Below, one piece after another: positions 1 through 10,000 of a DNA stretch of 34,314 nt. The translations under genes were made by a program, and so were the position numbers. The notes beneath the pieces are model-generated. The model searched no databases and was not told the DNA's origin. It saw only the letters and a list, made by a program, of their open reading frames with translations. This DNA is from Planctomycetota bacterium (lineage in GTDB: Bacteria > Planctomycetota > UBA1135 > GCA-002686595), in NCBI GenBank assembly GCA_029259595.1, contig JAJDEW010000084.1:1-34314 (forward strand), in the 5' to 3' direction. Position 1 is the stretch's first letter; each line of letters begins with the position of its first letter.

Positions 1-443
1 AGCAGCGCCTTGTGCGCGTCGTACTGAATCAGCTCCCCATCCACTCCTGCAGGATTCGAGAACACCATGTTCATCATCCCGATCAGGGGTGAATCGAGTG
101 TGAGCGTCATCTCGATGCGCGCGCTTCCTTCGGACTGCCGCGCCTGTGCGAGGGGGTTGTTCTTCAGCGCTTCCGCATTCTTGTCCGGGACGACCTCGAA
201 GCCCGCGGCCGTCGGGAGAACGGCGCGGATCTGGTCCATGCGCTGCTCCACCGCGAAGGCCGAGAGCTCCCGCAGCAAGGCCACACAGCGGCCGTAGCTC
301 TTGTCCTGGAAGGCCTTGTCCACCTCCTCGAGACGGGCGGAGACGTTCTCCGACGTGAGCGCGGACGCCTTCGGCGCGCGGACCTGGGGACTCGCCAGGG
401 CGAGTCCGGCGAGGGCGAGTGTGACAATCATCGACTTCATCAT
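1..443 (-). CDS. Secreted protein of unknown function, partial (C-terminus beyond left edge)
   Basis: An open minus-strand frame begins with two adjacent ATGs (443 and 440) and stays open to base 1, giving about 147 residues with no stop. The N-terminus is MMKSMIVTLALAGLALA followed by SPQVRAPKA, a typical signal peptide with a cleavage site near residue 18-24, so export is likely. The rest is a soluble, helix-prone sequence with no motif I recognise; it mentions no cysteine cluster or catalytic triad. It starts only 11 bases after the stop of the EboB-like hydrolase on the same strand, so it is probably cotranscribed with the eboA-eboB pair. Whether it belongs functionally to the Ebo process cannot be told from the sequence. 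No convincing Shine-Dalgarno site precedes it. Confidence 0.7.
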   Translation of the reverse strand, partial: MMKSMIVTLALAGLALASPQVRAPKASALTSENVSARLEEVDKAFQDKSYGRCVALLRELSAFAVEQRMDQIRAVLPTAAGFEVVPDKNAEALKNNPLAQARQSEGSARIEMTLTLDSPLIGMMNMVFSNPAGVDGELIQYDAHKAL

Positions 444-454
444 GGCCACCAGAA

Positions 455-1351
455 TCAGTTGGGGACGGGGGCTTCGATGCGCGGATCCTGCCCACGGAGA
501 ACGGAGTTGTCGTGGAAGAGCTTCGTCTGGTCGATTTCGGGCTTCTCGAGGAGCGCCTCGACGTCGATCTGGCCGGACTGCGCGTAGGCGTCGAGGGCAT
601 TCTGCCAGGTCACGAGCTCGACGGCCTCGTTGGAGATCCCGCGCTCGAGCATGAGCTTCGCGGTCTTGGGCACGGCCAGTGGGTCGCTGACGCCCCAGTC
701 GGCGGAGCTGTCGACGATCACGCGCTCGGGTCCGTACTTCTTGACGATCTCGACCATCCGCTCCGAGCCCATCTTCGTGTGCGGATAGATCGTGAAGGCG
801 GCCCAGGCGCCGCTGTCGAGCGTATCGTCGACGGTCTCTTCGTTGTTGTGGTCGATGACCAGCATGTTCATCGCCAGACCGACCTCCTTCGCGATCTCGA
901 TCGACCGAAGGATGCCGCGCTTCTTGTCACGATGTGGCGAATGGACCATGACGACCATGTCGTTGTCCTTCGCGAACTGGAGCTGCGTCGTGTAGGCGCG
1001 CTCTTCCGCCGGCGTGATCTCGTCGAAGCCGATCTCACCGATCGCGACGACCCCTTCCTTCAGGGCGTAGCGCGGAACCAGCTCGAGCACCTCACGCGCG
1101 AGTCCCTCGTTGTTCGCCTCCTTCGAGTTCAGACCGATCGCGCAGAAGTGGGCGATCCCGAACTGCGAGGCGCGAAAGCGTTCCCAGCCCGTCAGGCTCG
1201 AGAAGTAGTCGACGAACGTCCCGATGCTGGTCCGCGGTTGGCCGACCCAGAAGGCGGGTTCGATGATCGCGCGGATGCCGGCGCGGGCCATGTTCTCGAG
1301 GTCGTCGGTCGTACGACTCGTGACGTGGATGTGGGGGTCGAAGAAGCGCAT
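455..1351 (-). CDS. eboB: TatD-family metal-dependent hydrolase, EboB-like
   Basis: This 298-residue protein opens with MRFFDPHIHVTSR, the H-x-H metal site of the TatD/amidohydrolase barrel near the N-terminus. Further metal-ligand candidates follow in order: the glutamate in VVAIGEIGFDE, the histidine in VVMVHSPHRDKK, histidine and asparagines in MLVIDHNNEE, and the aspartate in RVIVDSSADWG. An upstream extension of the frame exists, but the ATG at 1351 starts exactly at the metal motif and lies 7 bases after the stop of the EboA-like gene, so I chose it. TatD proteins are usually nucleases or other phosphoesterases. In the ebo operon (known from cyanobacterial scytonemin clusters and from the Pseudomonas edb cluster) EboB is a divergent TatD hydrolase of unknown substrate. 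The EboB name rests mainly on the adjacent EboA-like gene. Confidence 0.8.
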   Translation of the reverse strand: MRFFDPHIHVTSRTTDDLENMARAGIRAIIEPAFWVGQPRTSIGTFVDYFSSLTGWERFRASQFGIAHFCAIGLNSKEANNEGLAREVLELVPRYALKEGVVAIGEIGFDEITPAEERAYTTQLQFAKDNDMVVMVHSPHRDKKRGILRSIEIAKEVGLAMNMLVIDHNNEETVDDTLDSGAWAAFTIYPHTKMGSERMVEIVKKYGPERVIVDSSADWGVSDPLAVPKTAKLMLERGISNEAVELVTWQNALDAYAQSGQIDVEALLEKPEIDQTKLFHDNSVLRGQDPRIEAPVPN

Positions 1352-1358
1352 GTCGTTT

Positions 1359-2258
1359 TCAGGCCAGGTGGGGATCGAGGCGTCGGAAGACGGATTGGTC
1401 GGTGGGCCCGGCCAACGCGTCGCGAATCGCCTCGAGGACGAGCGGAACGTCGTCGGCATCGGCGCGCTTGCGAAGCAGGCGTTCCTTGCCGGCGCGGGCG
1501 AGTCCGTAGGCGGCGGCACGGCGACCGAGCGTATTCGGGTTGTCGGCGGAGAGCTCGAGCTCGAGCGACTTCACGGCGCGCTTGCCGCCCTCCGCCCCGA
1601 GACACAACCACAGCTCGTGCTGCACGTCGCGTCCCGCACTGCGCCGCTCGTCGGCGAGATCGAGCGCCATCCGCGCGAGCTCCGGAGAAAGACGACCGTC
1701 CAGCCCCTGCAGGCGCCAGAGCGGCGACTCGATGAAGATGCACTTGATCACGACCTGACGCCAGGCGGGGTCTTCGAAGTGCTGTGCCGGATAGGGCGTA
1801 TCGAGCGCCGTGGCCTCGAAGACCGTCTTCATGTTCGTGCGGCAGCCCTCCCCGGCTTGCCACAGGAAGCGGTGCGCCTCCGGCAGGAGCGCGAACGAAC
1901 GGTAGAGCGCACAGAGCTCGCCCTCATCGGCGTAACGGAAGATCTCGGACAGGGCCACGGCCCCGGATTCTTCCGCGAGATCCCCGCGCGAGAGGATCAG
2001 GCCGACGCGCACCGCCTCGAGGAGAGACCAACGCTCGACGGAGAGGCCCTCGACCAGCTTGCTTCCGGCCGCGATCTCCTCGGCCGTCGGCCCGAGGGGG
2101 ACGTTCTTGACGTGTCGTGAGGCGACGGCGAAGAGCTGGCTGAAGCGCGCGTCCGTGAGGCTTTCGCCGACCTCCTTGGCGGAGGCCCGGAACCACTCGA
2201 GGGGTCGGCGCTCGAGGCGCTCTTCGATCAGGCGGCGTACGAAGATGTAGGTCGACAT
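1359..2258 (-). CDS. eboA: EboA-domain protein
   Basis: A 299-residue soluble helical protein without signal peptide. Residues around 140-215 contain the run RTNMKTVFEATALDTPYP, then WRQVVIKCIFIESPL, GLDGRLSPELARM and DERRSAGR. From memory these match the conserved core of the EboA family (EG-RTNM--VFEAIAL--PYP, W-Q-VLKALF, GLD-R-NPELA-ML, HERWAAGR). EboA has no established biochemical activity. In cyanobacteria the ebo operon is needed to move the scytonemin precursor to the periplasm, and in Pseudomonas its relative affects nematode grazing. The start chosen is the ATG at 2258 (MSTYIFVRRL); an upstream GTG or ATG extension to 2321 has unlikely composition. The gene is followed after 7 bases by the TatD hydrolase gene, and the two probably form an operon transcribed away from the P5C dehydrogenase gene. 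Confidence 0.75.
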   Translation of the reverse strand: MSTYIFVRRLIEERLERRPLEWFRASAKEVGESLTDARFSQLFAVASRHVKNVPLGPTAEEIAAGSKLVEGLSVERWSLLEAVRVGLILSRGDLAEESGAVALSEIFRYADEGELCALYRSFALLPEAHRFLWQAGEGCRTNMKTVFEATALDTPYPAQHFEDPAWRQVVIKCIFIESPLWRLQGLDGRLSPELARMALDLADERRSAGRDVQHELWLCLGAEGGKRAVKSLELELSADNPNTLGRRAAAYGLARAGKERLLRKRADADDVPLVLEAIRDALAGPTDQSVFRRLDPHLA

Positions 2259-2448
2259 CGTCAGGAAGTGGGCCGCGCGCGGGTCGGTTCCGTGCTCGGG
2301 ACGCCCACGGCGGCCGCACACTCTAATGTCAAGCTCGGCACTTCGCCAAAAGCGCCTGGCTCCCTACCATGTTCCCCTCGAATTGCCCCCCGGGCAGCTC
2401 CCGCCCCGCGGGGAGGTGCCACCCGAAGAACGAGCCCACGATCCTTCC

Positions 2449-4083
<1,635 letters not shown>

Positions 4084-4101
4084 GCGCGGGCGAACGGCCC
4101 C

Positions 4102-5427
4102 ATGACCGCCACCTCCGCCCCTCCTTCTCGGAACCGGTTCGCTCTGCAGCCGGACGTTCCGCTCTGCCAGACCGACCTCCCGCTGGACTGGTACCAGGAC
4201 GAGCTGCGTCCGTATGCCGAGGAGTACCTGGCGCTCCCCGATCGCAGGGCGGAGACGATCTTCCGCTGGCTCGACGGCTACGTCCTGCCCGCCCGCGAGC
4301 ACTTCGGCGACGCCCTGCTCTTGCTGGCCCACTTCTACATGGGCGGCGAGATCGTGAAGCTGGTCGAGCGCTACGGCGGCAGCGTCGCCGACAGCTACCA
4401 GCTGGCGCTCCAGGCCCGCGACAATCCCCAGAAGAAGGTCATCGTCGAGTCGGCCGTCCACTTCATGGCCGAATCGATCGCGATCCTCGCCCATCCGGAC
4501 CAGGCCGTTTGGATCACGAATCCGAAGGCCGGCTGCACGATGGAGCTGCTCGCGAAGGACTTCCACGTCCTGCCCGTCGTCGATCAGCTCGAGGAACGCT
4601 ACGGCGACGGCTTCGTCGTCGTGGCCTACATGAACACGTCGGGCCGCATCAAGGCCATCGCAGGGCGCACGGGCGGGGCCGTCTGCACCAGCTCGAACGC
4701 CCCCGCGATCCTGGCCTGGGCCCGCGAACAGAAGAAGAAGATCCTCTTCGTTCCCGACCAGCACCTCGGCCGCAACACGGCTCACCGGCTGGGCATCGCG
4801 GCCGACCGCCAGCTCGTCCTGCCTTCACCGGCCCAGGGAACGCTGCGGTTGGAAGACGTCCCCGGAGGCCTGGAGGCCCTCGACCGGGCCGAGCTCGTTC
4901 ACTGGGGCTCCTCGTGCGGCGTCCATACGATCTTCACGCCGGCCATGGTGCGCTACCACCAGGAGCAGGGGCGGCGCGTCCTCATCCACCCGGAGTCCCC
5001 CCTGGAGACCGTCGTCCTGGCCGACGGGGCGGGCAGCACGAACTACCTGTGGAACGAGGTCGAAAAGGCCCAGCGCGGCGAGCGTCTCGCGATCGGAACC
5101 GAGGGCCACTTCGTGAACAACGCGATCGCCCTGGGGCAGGAGCGCGGCGTCGAAGTCGTCCATCTGGCCGACGTCCCGGGCTTCGCCCAGAAGGGCTGCG
5201 GTTGCGCGACGATGAGCCGCAACGATCCGCCGCACCTCGCCGGGATCCTGGACCTCTTGCGCCGCGGCGAAGCGCCCGATGCCAACCGCGTGCTCGCCGG
5301 CGACGTCGTCGACGAGATCACGATGCGGCGCGACAGATTGACCGAGGACGAGCGCGCGCAGCTGGCGACGGACGCGCGTACGGCGCTCGAACGCATGATC
5401 GCCGTCACCGAAGCCGCGCGGCGCTGA
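4102..5427 (+). CDS. nadA: Quinolinate synthase NadA (long form)
   Basis: The 441-residue protein condenses iminoaspartate with dihydroxyacetone phosphate to quinolinate, the second step of de novo NAD synthesis, in the cytoplasm with a [4Fe-4S] cluster. Family motifs appear in order: AHFYMGGEIV, VHFMAESIAIL, NPKAGCTM, AYMNTSGRIKA, CTSSNA, LFVPDQHLGRNTA, WGSSCGVH, HPE, GSTNYL, IGTEGHFVN and GCGCATMSRN. By spacing, the cluster ligands should be Cys145, Cys272 and Cys366 or Cys368; the last pair corresponds to the CPCM-type motif. The roughly 30-residue N-terminal extension and long central part fit the longer Bacillus/cyanobacterial NadA form. No nadB or nadC lies nearby. The stop is 21 bases from the convergent cupin gene. 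Confidence 0.93.
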   Translation: MTATSAPPSRNRFALQPDVPLCQTDLPLDWYQDELRPYAEEYLALPDRRAETIFRWLDGYVLPAREHFGDALLLLAHFYMGGEIVKLVERYGGSVADSYQLALQARDNPQKKVIVESAVHFMAESIAILAHPDQAVWITNPKAGCTMELLAKDFHVLPVVDQLEERYGDGFVVVAYMNTSGRIKAIAGRTGGAVCTSSNAPAILAWAREQKKKILFVPDQHLGRNTAHRLGIAADRQLVLPSPAQGTLRLEDVPGGLEALDRAELVHWGSSCGVHTIFTPAMVRYHQEQGRRVLIHPESPLETVVLADGAGSTNYLWNEVEKAQRGERLAIGTEGHFVNNAIALGQERGVEVVHLADVPGFAQKGCGCATMSRNDPPHLAGILDLLRRGEAPDANRVLAGDVVDEITMRRDRLTEDERAQLATDARTALERMIAVTEAARR

Positions 5428-5448
5428 ACCGCGGCCGGCCGAACGCGA

Positions 5449-5988
5449 TCAACCGCGCTCGACTTCCCAGACGTCGGTTCCGAAGTGGTCCCAGGGCAGG
5501 CGCCCTTCGTCGCAGTGCTCGTCCGTCGAGAACTGCACGTCGACGAAGTAGATGATGACCGAGGGCGCGGCCGTGCGCAGGTTCCGGCAGCCGTGGGCGA
5601 CGCCGGGCGGAATCCGCACGAGGAACGAGTTGCCATCCCCCAGGACGATCCGCTTGACGAGCCCCTCCGTCGCTGAGCCCTTGCGCGCGTCGGCGACGAC
5701 GAGCAGCAGCTTGTCCGACGGCGGCACGAACCAGACGTCGGTCTGGCGCTTGTGCAGATGGAAGGCCTTGATCGCGAGCGGCTCCATCACGCTGTAGTTC
5801 AACTGCCGCAGCTCGAAGCCGTCGATCCCCTGCACGGCGCCCTTGTCGATCCGCCCGAGCTCGGTCATCGAACCCCCGTCGTCGTTGAAGCGACGCAGGC
5901 GGATGATCTCCAGACCCTCGATCTGGCGCTGGGGCGAGTAGTCCTGAACGGAGTAGGCGGTGCGCGCCTTGTCGTTGAATTCGGTCAT
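5449..5988 (-). CDS. RmlC-like cupin (dTDP-4-dehydrorhamnose 3,5-epimerase family)
   Basis: A 179-residue small cupin. KAFHLHKRQTDVWFVP near the middle matches the H-x-H-x3-QTDxW element seen in dTDP-4-dehydrorhamnose 3,5-epimerase family proteins, and IPPGVAHGCRNL is the second half of the double-stranded beta-helix with the conserved histidine. ADARKGSATEG and the final WDHFGTDVWEV also fit the family. The ATG at 5988 begins MTEFNDKARTAYSVQDYS; the longer frame to 6204 overlaps the upstream gene and has unlikely composition. No rmlA, rmlB or rmlD gene is near, so epimerase activity on dTDP-sugars is possible but not shown. The unrecognised 268-residue gene upstream ends 61 bases before and is likely in the same transcript. 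Confidence 0.78.
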   Translation of the reverse strand: MTEFNDKARTAYSVQDYSPQRQIEGLEIIRLRRFNDDGGSMTELGRIDKGAVQGIDGFELRQLNYSVMEPLAIKAFHLHKRQTDVWFVPPSDKLLLVVADARKGSATEGLVKRIVLGDGNSFLVRIPPGVAHGCRNLRTAAPSVIIYFVDVQFSTDEHCDEGRLPWDHFGTDVWEVERG

Positions 5989-6049
5989 GTCGTTCGTGCT
6001 CGTCCGACCAGCCTGGGAATCTGGTGGAGACTTGTCAAAACGCGCGCCG

Positions 6050-6856
6050 TCAAATGAGCCCGCCTTCCGGAGGCTCGACGCCGATCGAGACACGCGACGT
6101 CCGTACGGGGTCTCCGACGATGGCCGAGAGCCGCGCCGACTTCGGGGCCGAGAGGCGCAGTCCGCGGTGGAGGAAGGCGGCCTCGAAGAAGGGCAGCTCT
6201 TCATCGGTCGTCGTCAGGATGCCGGGCACCTCCAGACGGTCGATGACCCGCGCCACGAGGCGCTTGGCCAAACGGTGCTCGCGCTCGAGGACGGCGGGTC
6301 GGACGGGACCGGAATCCGCACGTCCATAGGCCTCGTCGTGCAGGCTCGGAAAGGCCTCCGGGTCGGTCAAGACGCTCGTCATCCAGACATGACCGAAGGC
6401 CGCTTCGCGCTCGGGCACCACGTCCTCGAGCGGGCCGAGCAAGACCTCGAGCGGCGCCGCGCGGATCACGGCGACGGCGCCGAGCGCGCGCTTCAGCTCG
6501 TCCCCTTCCGGGCCCTCCAGGTTCTGGAAGACGACGCGCCGGCCGAGCACGAGCGCCTCGCCCAGGGCCGGAATCAGCTCGGCCACGCCAGCGCCGACAT
6601 AGAGGCTCGCGGGCCCTCCCGGGCCGAGGGGACCCGCGACCGCCGGCAGCACGGCGCCGAGATCCGCGGCAAAGCGCAATCCGGCCTCCCGGATGGCCTC
6701 GACCTGCGCCGGCGGGAAGAAGTCCTCCCCACCCTCGGCGCAATAAAGCCGTCCCAGGAGCTCCCAGTCGAGCTCGTCCTCGAGGCCCAGAACGGCCTCT
6801 GCAAAGGCGGCCGCGGGGTCGGGCCTGGGAACGGAAGAAGGGGACTCGGTGGTCAT
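6050..6856 (-). CDS. Protein of unknown function, possibly Rossmann-like
   Basis: A 268-residue soluble protein starting MTTESPSSVPRPDP. It lacks signal peptide and membrane segments. The stretch GGPASLYVGAGVAELIPALG followed by RRVVFQNLEG looks like a nucleotide- or SAM-binding Rossmann edge (small-residue turn, then a strand ending in an acidic residue about 30 positions later), but the later methyltransferase motifs are not clear. DSGPVRPAVLEREHRLAKR and VPGILTTTDEELPFFEAAFLHRG are further well-structured segments. I do not recognise the family. It is divergent from the deoxyhypusine-synthase-like gene, separated by a short intergenic region that must hold both promoters, and is followed by the cupin gene. 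Confidence 0.7.
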   Translation of the reverse strand: MTTESPSSVPRPDPAAAFAEAVLGLEDELDWELLGRLYCAEGGEDFFPPAQVEAIREAGLRFAADLGAVLPAVAGPLGPGGPASLYVGAGVAELIPALGEALVLGRRVVFQNLEGPEGDELKRALGAVAVIRAAPLEVLLGPLEDVVPEREAAFGHVWMTSVLTDPEAFPSLHDEAYGRADSGPVRPAVLEREHRLAKRLVARVIDRLEVPGILTTTDEELPFFEAAFLHRGLRLSAPKSARLSAIVGDPVRTSRVSIGVEPPEGGLI

Positions 6857-6978
6857 CAGGGACGGCCCCGGGGGTCGGGACGCTCCAGCAGGGGGGGAGG
6901 GGGCCGTCGGCGGAGCGAGGCTTCGGACCGGGCGGCGATCGCCGTATGCTAACCGCCTGCCCCAGTGCCCAAAGCCCC

Positions 6979-8259
6979 ATGTCCCCCACCCGTCAAGACC
7001 AGCGCTCCGCCTGCCCCGGCGGCGGAGCTCCCCGGGAGGAGCTCGTCACCGCTTCGGTGCTCGAGCTCGAGACCCTCGACCGCGTCTTCGAGGACGCCCT
7101 GCCGGCCTTCGGGGGCGCCTACCTGCGACGGGTCTGGCAGCTCCTGGACGAAGCGATCGGCCGCGGCGTCCCGCTGGCGCTCGCCGTTTCGGGCCCCGTG
7201 ACCCTGTCGGGCCAGACCTACACCTGGCTGAACCCGCTGCTCGACACGGGCTGGTTCCTGCTCGTCTCGACCACCGACGCGGTCTGCTACCACGACGGTC
7301 ACCGCACGCTCTCGATCGCGAAGGAGGCGCCCTTCTTCCACGTCGACACGTTCGGCGATGACGGTTCGTTGCGCGAAGAGCGGACGATCCGCGTCACGGA
7401 CATCGGCTTCAGCGAGGACATCCTGCTCGAGCAGGACCGCTTCCTGCGCACGATCCTGCGGCAGGAGGAGTTTCAGAAGAAGATGAGCGGGCCGGAGTTC
7501 CGCCACCTGCTCGGCAGGCGCTACGCGGCGCAGGAGCGACACGTCGGCGCCAAGGAGGGACTCCTGGCCCTGTGCTGGCGCAAGGGGATCCCGATCTTCG
7601 TTGGAGCGCCGGCCGACGGATCGGTGTTCTTGAACTCGGTCGCCCATTGGACCGAGAACGAGAACGGCGGCGCCGCGCATCGCTTCGAGCTGGACCTGCA
7701 CCGCGAGGTCTTCGAGAGCTGCGCTTTCCACCGCTGGGGCGTCAAGGACACCGAGGTCGGAGCGATCGGCACGCTCATCCTCGGCGGCGGCGTTCCGAAG
7801 AACTTCAACCTGCAGCCCGAGCCGACGCTCAGCCAGATCATGGGCTTCGAAGACGTGCCCGGCTACCTCTACGACATCCAGATCACGACCGCGCCGATCA
7901 CCGACGGATCCCTCTCCTCGTGCCCGCCGGCCGAGGCCGTCACCTGGGGCAAGGTCGACAAGGACGAATACCGCTCGACCTGCGTCAGCATGCTGGCGGA
8001 CTACACGATGGTCATGCCCTTCCTGGCCAAGGCCCTGCTCGAAAAGCGCGCTCGCTTCGAGCGTTGGGCCGAACGCATGGGCCGCGAAGCCCTGTTCGAG
8101 AAGCACCCCGAGGCGAAGGGCTACCTGCGGCCCGCCGAGGGCTACCGATTGATGGACCGGCGCGAAGAGCTCACTCGACGCTTGCTCGACGAAGTTCGCG
8201 CCCACTCCGCCGCGCAGGACTCCGAGACCCCCTATCCGCTCGCTTCCCTCGAGACCTGA
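6979..8259 (+). CDS. Deoxyhypusine synthase family protein (bacterial homologue)
   Basis: A 426-residue protein (from the ATG at 6979; an ATG at 6946 would add 11 residues) with the NAD-dependent deoxyhypusine synthase fold. Diagnostic segments are GTLILGGGVPKNFNLQPEP, SSCPPAEAVTWGKV and MLADYTMVMPFLAKALLEKR. The lysine in WGKV, about residue 325, aligns with the catalytic lysine of eukaryotic DHS (Lys329 in human), so the protein is likely able to transfer an aminobutyl group from spermidine. Bacteria have no eIF5A to modify, and characterised non-archaeal relatives act on small polyamines (for example homospermidine synthesis in plants). A role in polyamine metabolism is therefore the best inference, with the acceptor unknown. 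The zinc-finger gene follows 58 bases downstream. Confidence 0.88.
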   Translation: MSPTRQDQRSACPGGGAPREELVTASVLELETLDRVFEDALPAFGGAYLRRVWQLLDEAIGRGVPLALAVSGPVTLSGQTYTWLNPLLDTGWFLLVSTTDAVCYHDGHRTLSIAKEAPFFHVDTFGDDGSLREERTIRVTDIGFSEDILLEQDRFLRTILRQEEFQKKMSGPEFRHLLGRRYAAQERHVGAKEGLLALCWRKGIPIFVGAPADGSVFLNSVAHWTENENGGAAHRFELDLHREVFESCAFHRWGVKDTEVGAIGTLILGGGVPKNFNLQPEPTLSQIMGFEDVPGYLYDIQITTAPITDGSLSSCPPAEAVTWGKVDKDEYRSTCVSMLADYTMVMPFLAKALLEKRARFERWAERMGREALFEKHPEAKGYLRPAEGYRLMDRREELTRRLLDEVRAHSAAQDSETPYPLASLET

Positions 8260-8317
8260 CGATCGACTCGCTCGTCGGGTCCGGTTTTTCCCAACCCTCC
8301 CTCTCCGCACCCTTCCC

Positions 8318-8926
8318 ATGGCTTCTGAAGATCCTGATTCCGAGGAACAGCTCGCTCCGTACCTCATCGAAGGCGCTCGCTCGAGCCGGTCGAAATGCCG
8401 GACCTGCAAGCGCAAGATCGACAAGGGCAGCGTACGCATCGGCATCCTGCTCGAAGGCCCGTACGGCACGGGCTACCTGTGGCACCACTTGACCTGTGCC
8501 GCGCGACGCCGCTTCGAGGACGTCGAAGCGGCCTACGCCGAGGACGCCGCCTCGCCCGGCACCGAGCTCCCGCCCCTCGAAGAGCTCAAGCTGCTCAAGG
8601 AGAAGGCGGAGGAAAAGCGCGCTCAGAAGAAGACCGCGCCCTACGTCGACGTCGCGCCGACGAGCCGTGCGAAGTGCAAGTCCTGCGAGGAGATCATGGA
8701 GAAGGGCACGCCGCGCATCACGTTGCTCCGCGAGGTCACCTTCGGCAACCAGTTCCGCTCGACTCCGATCCAGGTGCACCCGGGCTGCGTCGCGAAGGAA
8801 CTCGCGGCCGAGGACTGCCAGACGGAGGCCGACGGCTTCGAGGACGCGCTGCGCGCGAACTCGTCCGATCTCGACGAGGCGGTCATCGACGCCGCCCTGT
8901 CCGAGATCGAGCTGCTCCAGGATTGA
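8318..8926 (+). CDS. Protein with two tandem PARP-type zinc fingers
   Basis: A 202-residue acidic protein with two copies of a PARP-type finger. Finger 1 spans about residues 14-65: YLIEGARSSRSKCRTC, then KIDKGSVRIGILLEG and WHHLTC, with predicted zinc ligands Cys27, Cys30, His57 and Cys60. Finger 2 spans about residues 109-160, with Cys120, Cys123, His154 and Cys157 (SRAKCKSCEEIMEKG, then IQVHPGC). The aromatic start, A-S-x-R-x-x-C spacing, K-G-x-x-RI strand and W-H-H-x-x-C end are those of human PARP1 fingers, which recognise DNA breaks. The fingers are joined by a charged helix (about 85-106) and followed by an acidic tail. There is no ADP-ribosyltransferase, ligase or nuclease domain. It lies downstream of the DHS-like gene and ends 6 bases from the convergent lysK. 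DNA-end binding is inferred. Confidence 0.8.
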   Translation: MASEDPDSEEQLAPYLIEGARSSRSKCRTCKRKIDKGSVRIGILLEGPYGTGYLWHHLTCAARRRFEDVEAAYAEDAASPGTELPPLEELKLLKEKAEEKRAQKKTAPYVDVAPTSRAKCKSCEEIMEKGTPRITLLREVTFGNQFRSTPIQVHPGCVAKELAAEDCQTEADGFEDALRANSSDLDEAVIDAALSEIELLQD

Positions 8927-8932
8927 GCGCGG

Positions 8933-10000
8933 TCAGAGCGTCGCGAGTGCGTCGCTCAAGACCTCGATCGCCCGTTCGTACTCGGCCAACTCGAGATGCT
9001 CGGTCGGCGTGTGGTCCAGGAGGCTGTCGCCCGGACCATACGCCACGATCGGGCAGTTCCAGTGCGGCCCGAGCACGTTCATGTCGCTCGTGCCGGTCTT
9101 GTGCAGGAAGCGTGGGCGGCCACCGGCGCGGGTGATCGCCCGCGCCAGCGCCCGTGCGGGCACCGATGTCCGCGGCGTCGTCCAGGCGCCCTCGTGCCCG
9201 CTGAACCGCAGCCGTGCGTCGGGAAAGCCCTCCAGGAGCAGGCCCTCGAAGGCCTCTCGCTCGGCGCGACAGAAGGCCGGCGGCAGACGCAAGCCGAGGC
9301 GAACCGTCACGCGGTCCGTCAGCCCGTCGGAATCGGTTCTGAAGGAGCGCAGACTCGGGAGCAGCCGGTCGAAGAGCTTCGGGCGCGACGTGTTGTACGC
9401 CTCGCAGTGGCCCACGACGACGTTCCACAAGCGCACGGCTTCCTCTCCCACCGCCCCTTCGGGCCCCGCGCTGTGGCCGCCGGGCTGCTCGGCCTCGTAG
9501 TCGACCAACAGGCGCCCCTTGTAGCCGACCGTCACGGCGTCCCAGGCGCTCGGCTCGCCGATGAAGCAGAGTTCGGGGGCGAAGAGCGGCGCGACGTGAC
9601 GGGCCCCCTTCGAGCTGGCGCTCTCCTCCTCGACCGCGCCCACGACGACCAACGTCGTGTTCGGAGGCGGCGTGACACGCGCCGTCGCTTCGACGAAGGT
9701 CGCGAACGAGCCCTTGGCGTCGACCGAGCCACGTCCCCAGAGCCGGCCCTCTTCGACGCGCACGGGGATGTGGCCGGGAACGGTGTCGATATGGCCGAGC
9801 AGAACGATCGTGCGCGCGGCGCTCGCCTCGCCGCCGGCGTCCGGACCCCGCTTCAGTCCGACCGCATTGCCTGCTTCGTCGACGCGCGCGTCGAAACCCA
9901 GCTCGTGCATGCGCTCGACGCAGAACGCCGCGGCCTCGGCCTCGTTCCCCGAAACCGACTCGATCTCGACCAGGCGCGTCAGAAAGTCGACCGCGTTCAC
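8933..10000 (-). CDS. lysK: [LysW]-lysine/[LysW]-ornithine hydrolase (M20 peptidase family)
   Basis: A 355-residue zinc hydrolase that frees lysine or ornithine from the LysW carrier, the final step of the pathway. Metal and catalytic motifs run in order: [34 protein letters not shown] and the C-terminal [12 protein letters not shown] followed by [13 protein letters not shown], the latter typical of LysK rather than of ArgE or DapE. I chose the GTG at 10000, which overlaps the lysJ stop by four bases (GTGA) and begins [18 protein letters not shown]; the frame extends much farther upstream only as an antisense-like shadow inside lysJ. It is the last gene of the operon and converges on the zinc-finger gene. 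Confidence 0.9.
   Translation of the reverse strand: MNAVDFLTRLVEIESVSGNEAEAAAFCVERMHELGFDARVDEAGNAVGLKRGPDAGGEASAARTIVLLGHIDTVPGHIPVRVEEGRLWGRGSVDAKGSFATFVEATARVTPPPNTTLVVVGAVEEESASSKGARHVAPLFAPELCFIGEPSAWDAVTVGYKGRLLVDYEAEQPGGHSAGPEGAVGEEAVRLWNVVVGHCEAYNTSRPKLFDRLLPSLRSFRTDSDGLTDRVTVRLGLRLPPAFCRAEREAFEGLLLEGFPDARLRFSGHEGAWTTPRTSVPARALARAITRAGGRPRFLHKTGTSDMNVLGPHWNCPIVAYGPGDSLLDHTPTEHLELAEYERAIEVLSDALATL

Noticed and set aside
512..1735. Plus-strand open frame opposite the eboA and eboB genes
   Set aside because: Antisense shadow of GC-rich genes, with no recognisable domain, while the minus strand encodes clear families.
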